A DNA stretch of 64,000 nt, from contig NZ_CP060696.1 in assembly GCF_014467055.1 (NCBI RefSeq), positions 1,612,001 through 1,676,000 of the forward strand, read 5' to 3'. A program made the translations under genes and the position numbers. Every line of letters begins with the position of its first letter. The stretch's first letter is position 1. Source of the stretch: Caproicibacterium amylolyticum (GTDB lineage Bacteria; Bacillota; Clostridia; Oscillospirales; Acutalibacteraceae). The notes beneath the pieces were generated by a model. That model ran no database searches. It was not told the origin of the DNA and was given only the letters and a program-made list of their open reading frames with translations. Shown here one piece after another: positions 62,985 to 64,000 of this stretch.

Positions 62985-63975
62985 ATAGGTGCAGAAGAAC
63001 GTGGAGCAATTCAGAGATTGAAACGAATTGGACTTTCAAATCGAGCGATTGCTCGAGAGATAAACTGCAGCCCATCAACTGTGGGTTATGAGCTAAGGCG
63101 GGGAACACCAGAATACTCTGGGAGAGGGCGCAGACCCCGCTACTCTGCAAAGCGCAGGGCGGCAGTATATCGAGCCAATCGAGTGCGTTGCCGCCGCCCC
63201 AAAAGACATCTTGCAAATAGTTCTTTTCTTCGCTGGGCGGTAGAGAAAATCACCGCACATAATTGGTCGTTCGACACCTGCGTAGGCCGTGCAAGGCTAT
63301 TGAAGCGGTTTGCGGGACAACAACATTCCTTGCACAAAAACGTTGTATAACCTACTCTGGAATGGTGACTTGCCTGTAACGCCGTTTCAGCTTCCAGAGG
63401 CGCTAAGCAGGCGACAACATGGCAAGCCACGTATTTCTAAACGCTTAAACGGCAAAAGTATCGACCTTCGGCCTGCGGAAGTGGCAAAAAGAGTTCAATT
63501 TGGCCATTGGGAGTCCGACACAGTCCTTGGGCGAAAAAAGAAGGTTGAACCAGCGACGTTCACGATTGTGGAACGCCTGACGAGGTACTATCTCACCATT
63601 CGCATTTCGGGAAAAACTGCGCAGGGTGTTGCCAATGCAATGCGGCAACTGTACCATGAATTTGGAAAGAATTTGGAAATTCGCACAATCACTACCGATA
63701 ACGGCAGCGAGTTCGCCGCATTTTCTGAGATGGAGGCCTACGGTACACAGGTATATTTTGCGCATCCATATTCCTCTTGGGAGCGCCCGGTCAATGAACG
63801 CAGCAATCGAATTCTCCGTCGTTTTATACCCAAGGGAAAATCCATGAGAAACTACACCGATGACCAAATTCTCATGTTCTCGGATGAAATCAATGCTATG
63901 CCCAGAAAGCGGCTGAGTTATCGCACTCCTGAGGAGTTATTCGAAGAATACCTCGACCAAATTTACAAGATTTAA
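62985..63975 (+). pseudogene. IS30-family transposase with frameshift
   Basis: The first frame reads GAEERGAIQRLKRIGLSNRA, then REINCSPSTVGYELRRGT (HTH) and stops at 63350. The catalytic part is in another frame from about 63300: FGHWESDTVLGRKK (Asp), TITTDNGSEFAAF (Asp), YSSWERPVNERSNRILRRFI (Glu). No start codon fits the N-terminus, and one indel separates the halves, so the element is decayed. Its right end lies at or beyond the window edge. Confidence 0.85.
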
Positions 63976-64000
63976 TCCCGGAGTACTTTATTCTGTGAAA

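Noticed and set aside
1..64000. rRNA, tRNA, CRISPR array or replication origin
   Set aside because: No cloverleaf, rRNA core sequence, regularly spaced repeat or DnaA-box cluster was recognised on either strand by eye.

Overview
The window reads as chromosome of an anaerobic, endospore-forming Firmicute of class Clostridia, most like the Ruminococcaceae/Oscillospiraceae. The support is a complete gerA-type germinant receptor operon, CotF-like coat proteins, two fragments of a dipicolinate synthase B gene, McsA/McsB, a CIRCE-controlled clpB and an Agr peptide-thiolactone system. I see no rRNA, tRNA, CRISPR array or replication origin. Taxonomy is inferred from gene content only.

From 1 to about 17 kb the region is orderly housekeeping DNA. 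It holds a partial lipoprotein gene, an S1-domain protein convergent with mcsA-mcsB, a small Cys/Gly-rich peptide, TSCPD and PHP proteins, an ABC exporter pair, clpB with a perfect CIRCE element, a GntR-type autoregulated ABC operon that includes a 35-residue membrane peptide, an HD protein and the ger operon. From 17 to 22 kb a Na+/K+-ATPase-like (P2C) pump is followed tightly by two TrkA-like RCK proteins, ending at a strong terminator.

From 22 to 35 kb the DNA is mosaic. A truncated asnB and a full-length asnB flank an accessory block. The block contains a secreted 138-residue protein, a two-permease ABC transporter with an anchored accessory protein, and an agr-like quorum-sensing locus (agrB, a previously uncalled agrD, a LytTR regulator). 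The agrC-like sensor gene in this locus is broken by an IS3 element with a 3-bp target duplication and also carries an in-frame TAG. An orphan MobC gene and an IS5-derived miniature element with 17-bp inverted repeats sit next to the full asnB.

From 35 to 48 kb the content is mostly intact: coat proteins, a phasin-like/UbiB pair, dCMP deaminase, MetY, a flavin amine oxidase, a secreted lipase, oleate hydratase with a divergent TetR regulator, and a complete small transcription unit encoding an 18-residue, 4-cysteine peptide.

From 48 to 64 kb the DNA is a gene graveyard. It holds metallo-beta-lactamase fragments, a second dpaB fragment, TetR, radical-SAM and transposase scraps, a glycosyltransferase and a HAD hydrolase broken by frameshifts, and two dehydrogenase genes cut by insertion sequences (IS1182-type and a second IS3 copy). 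Four genes or pseudogenes here share a repeated upstream element, which suggests a former regulon or a repeatedly copied promoter.

The observations most worth following are a McsB homologue lacking the family's catalytic residues, the P-type pump plus two RCK proteins without a Trk/Ktr channel subunit, the agr-linked secreted protein and transporter, and the autonomous 18-residue peptide gene. The window closes in a decayed IS30-family element.
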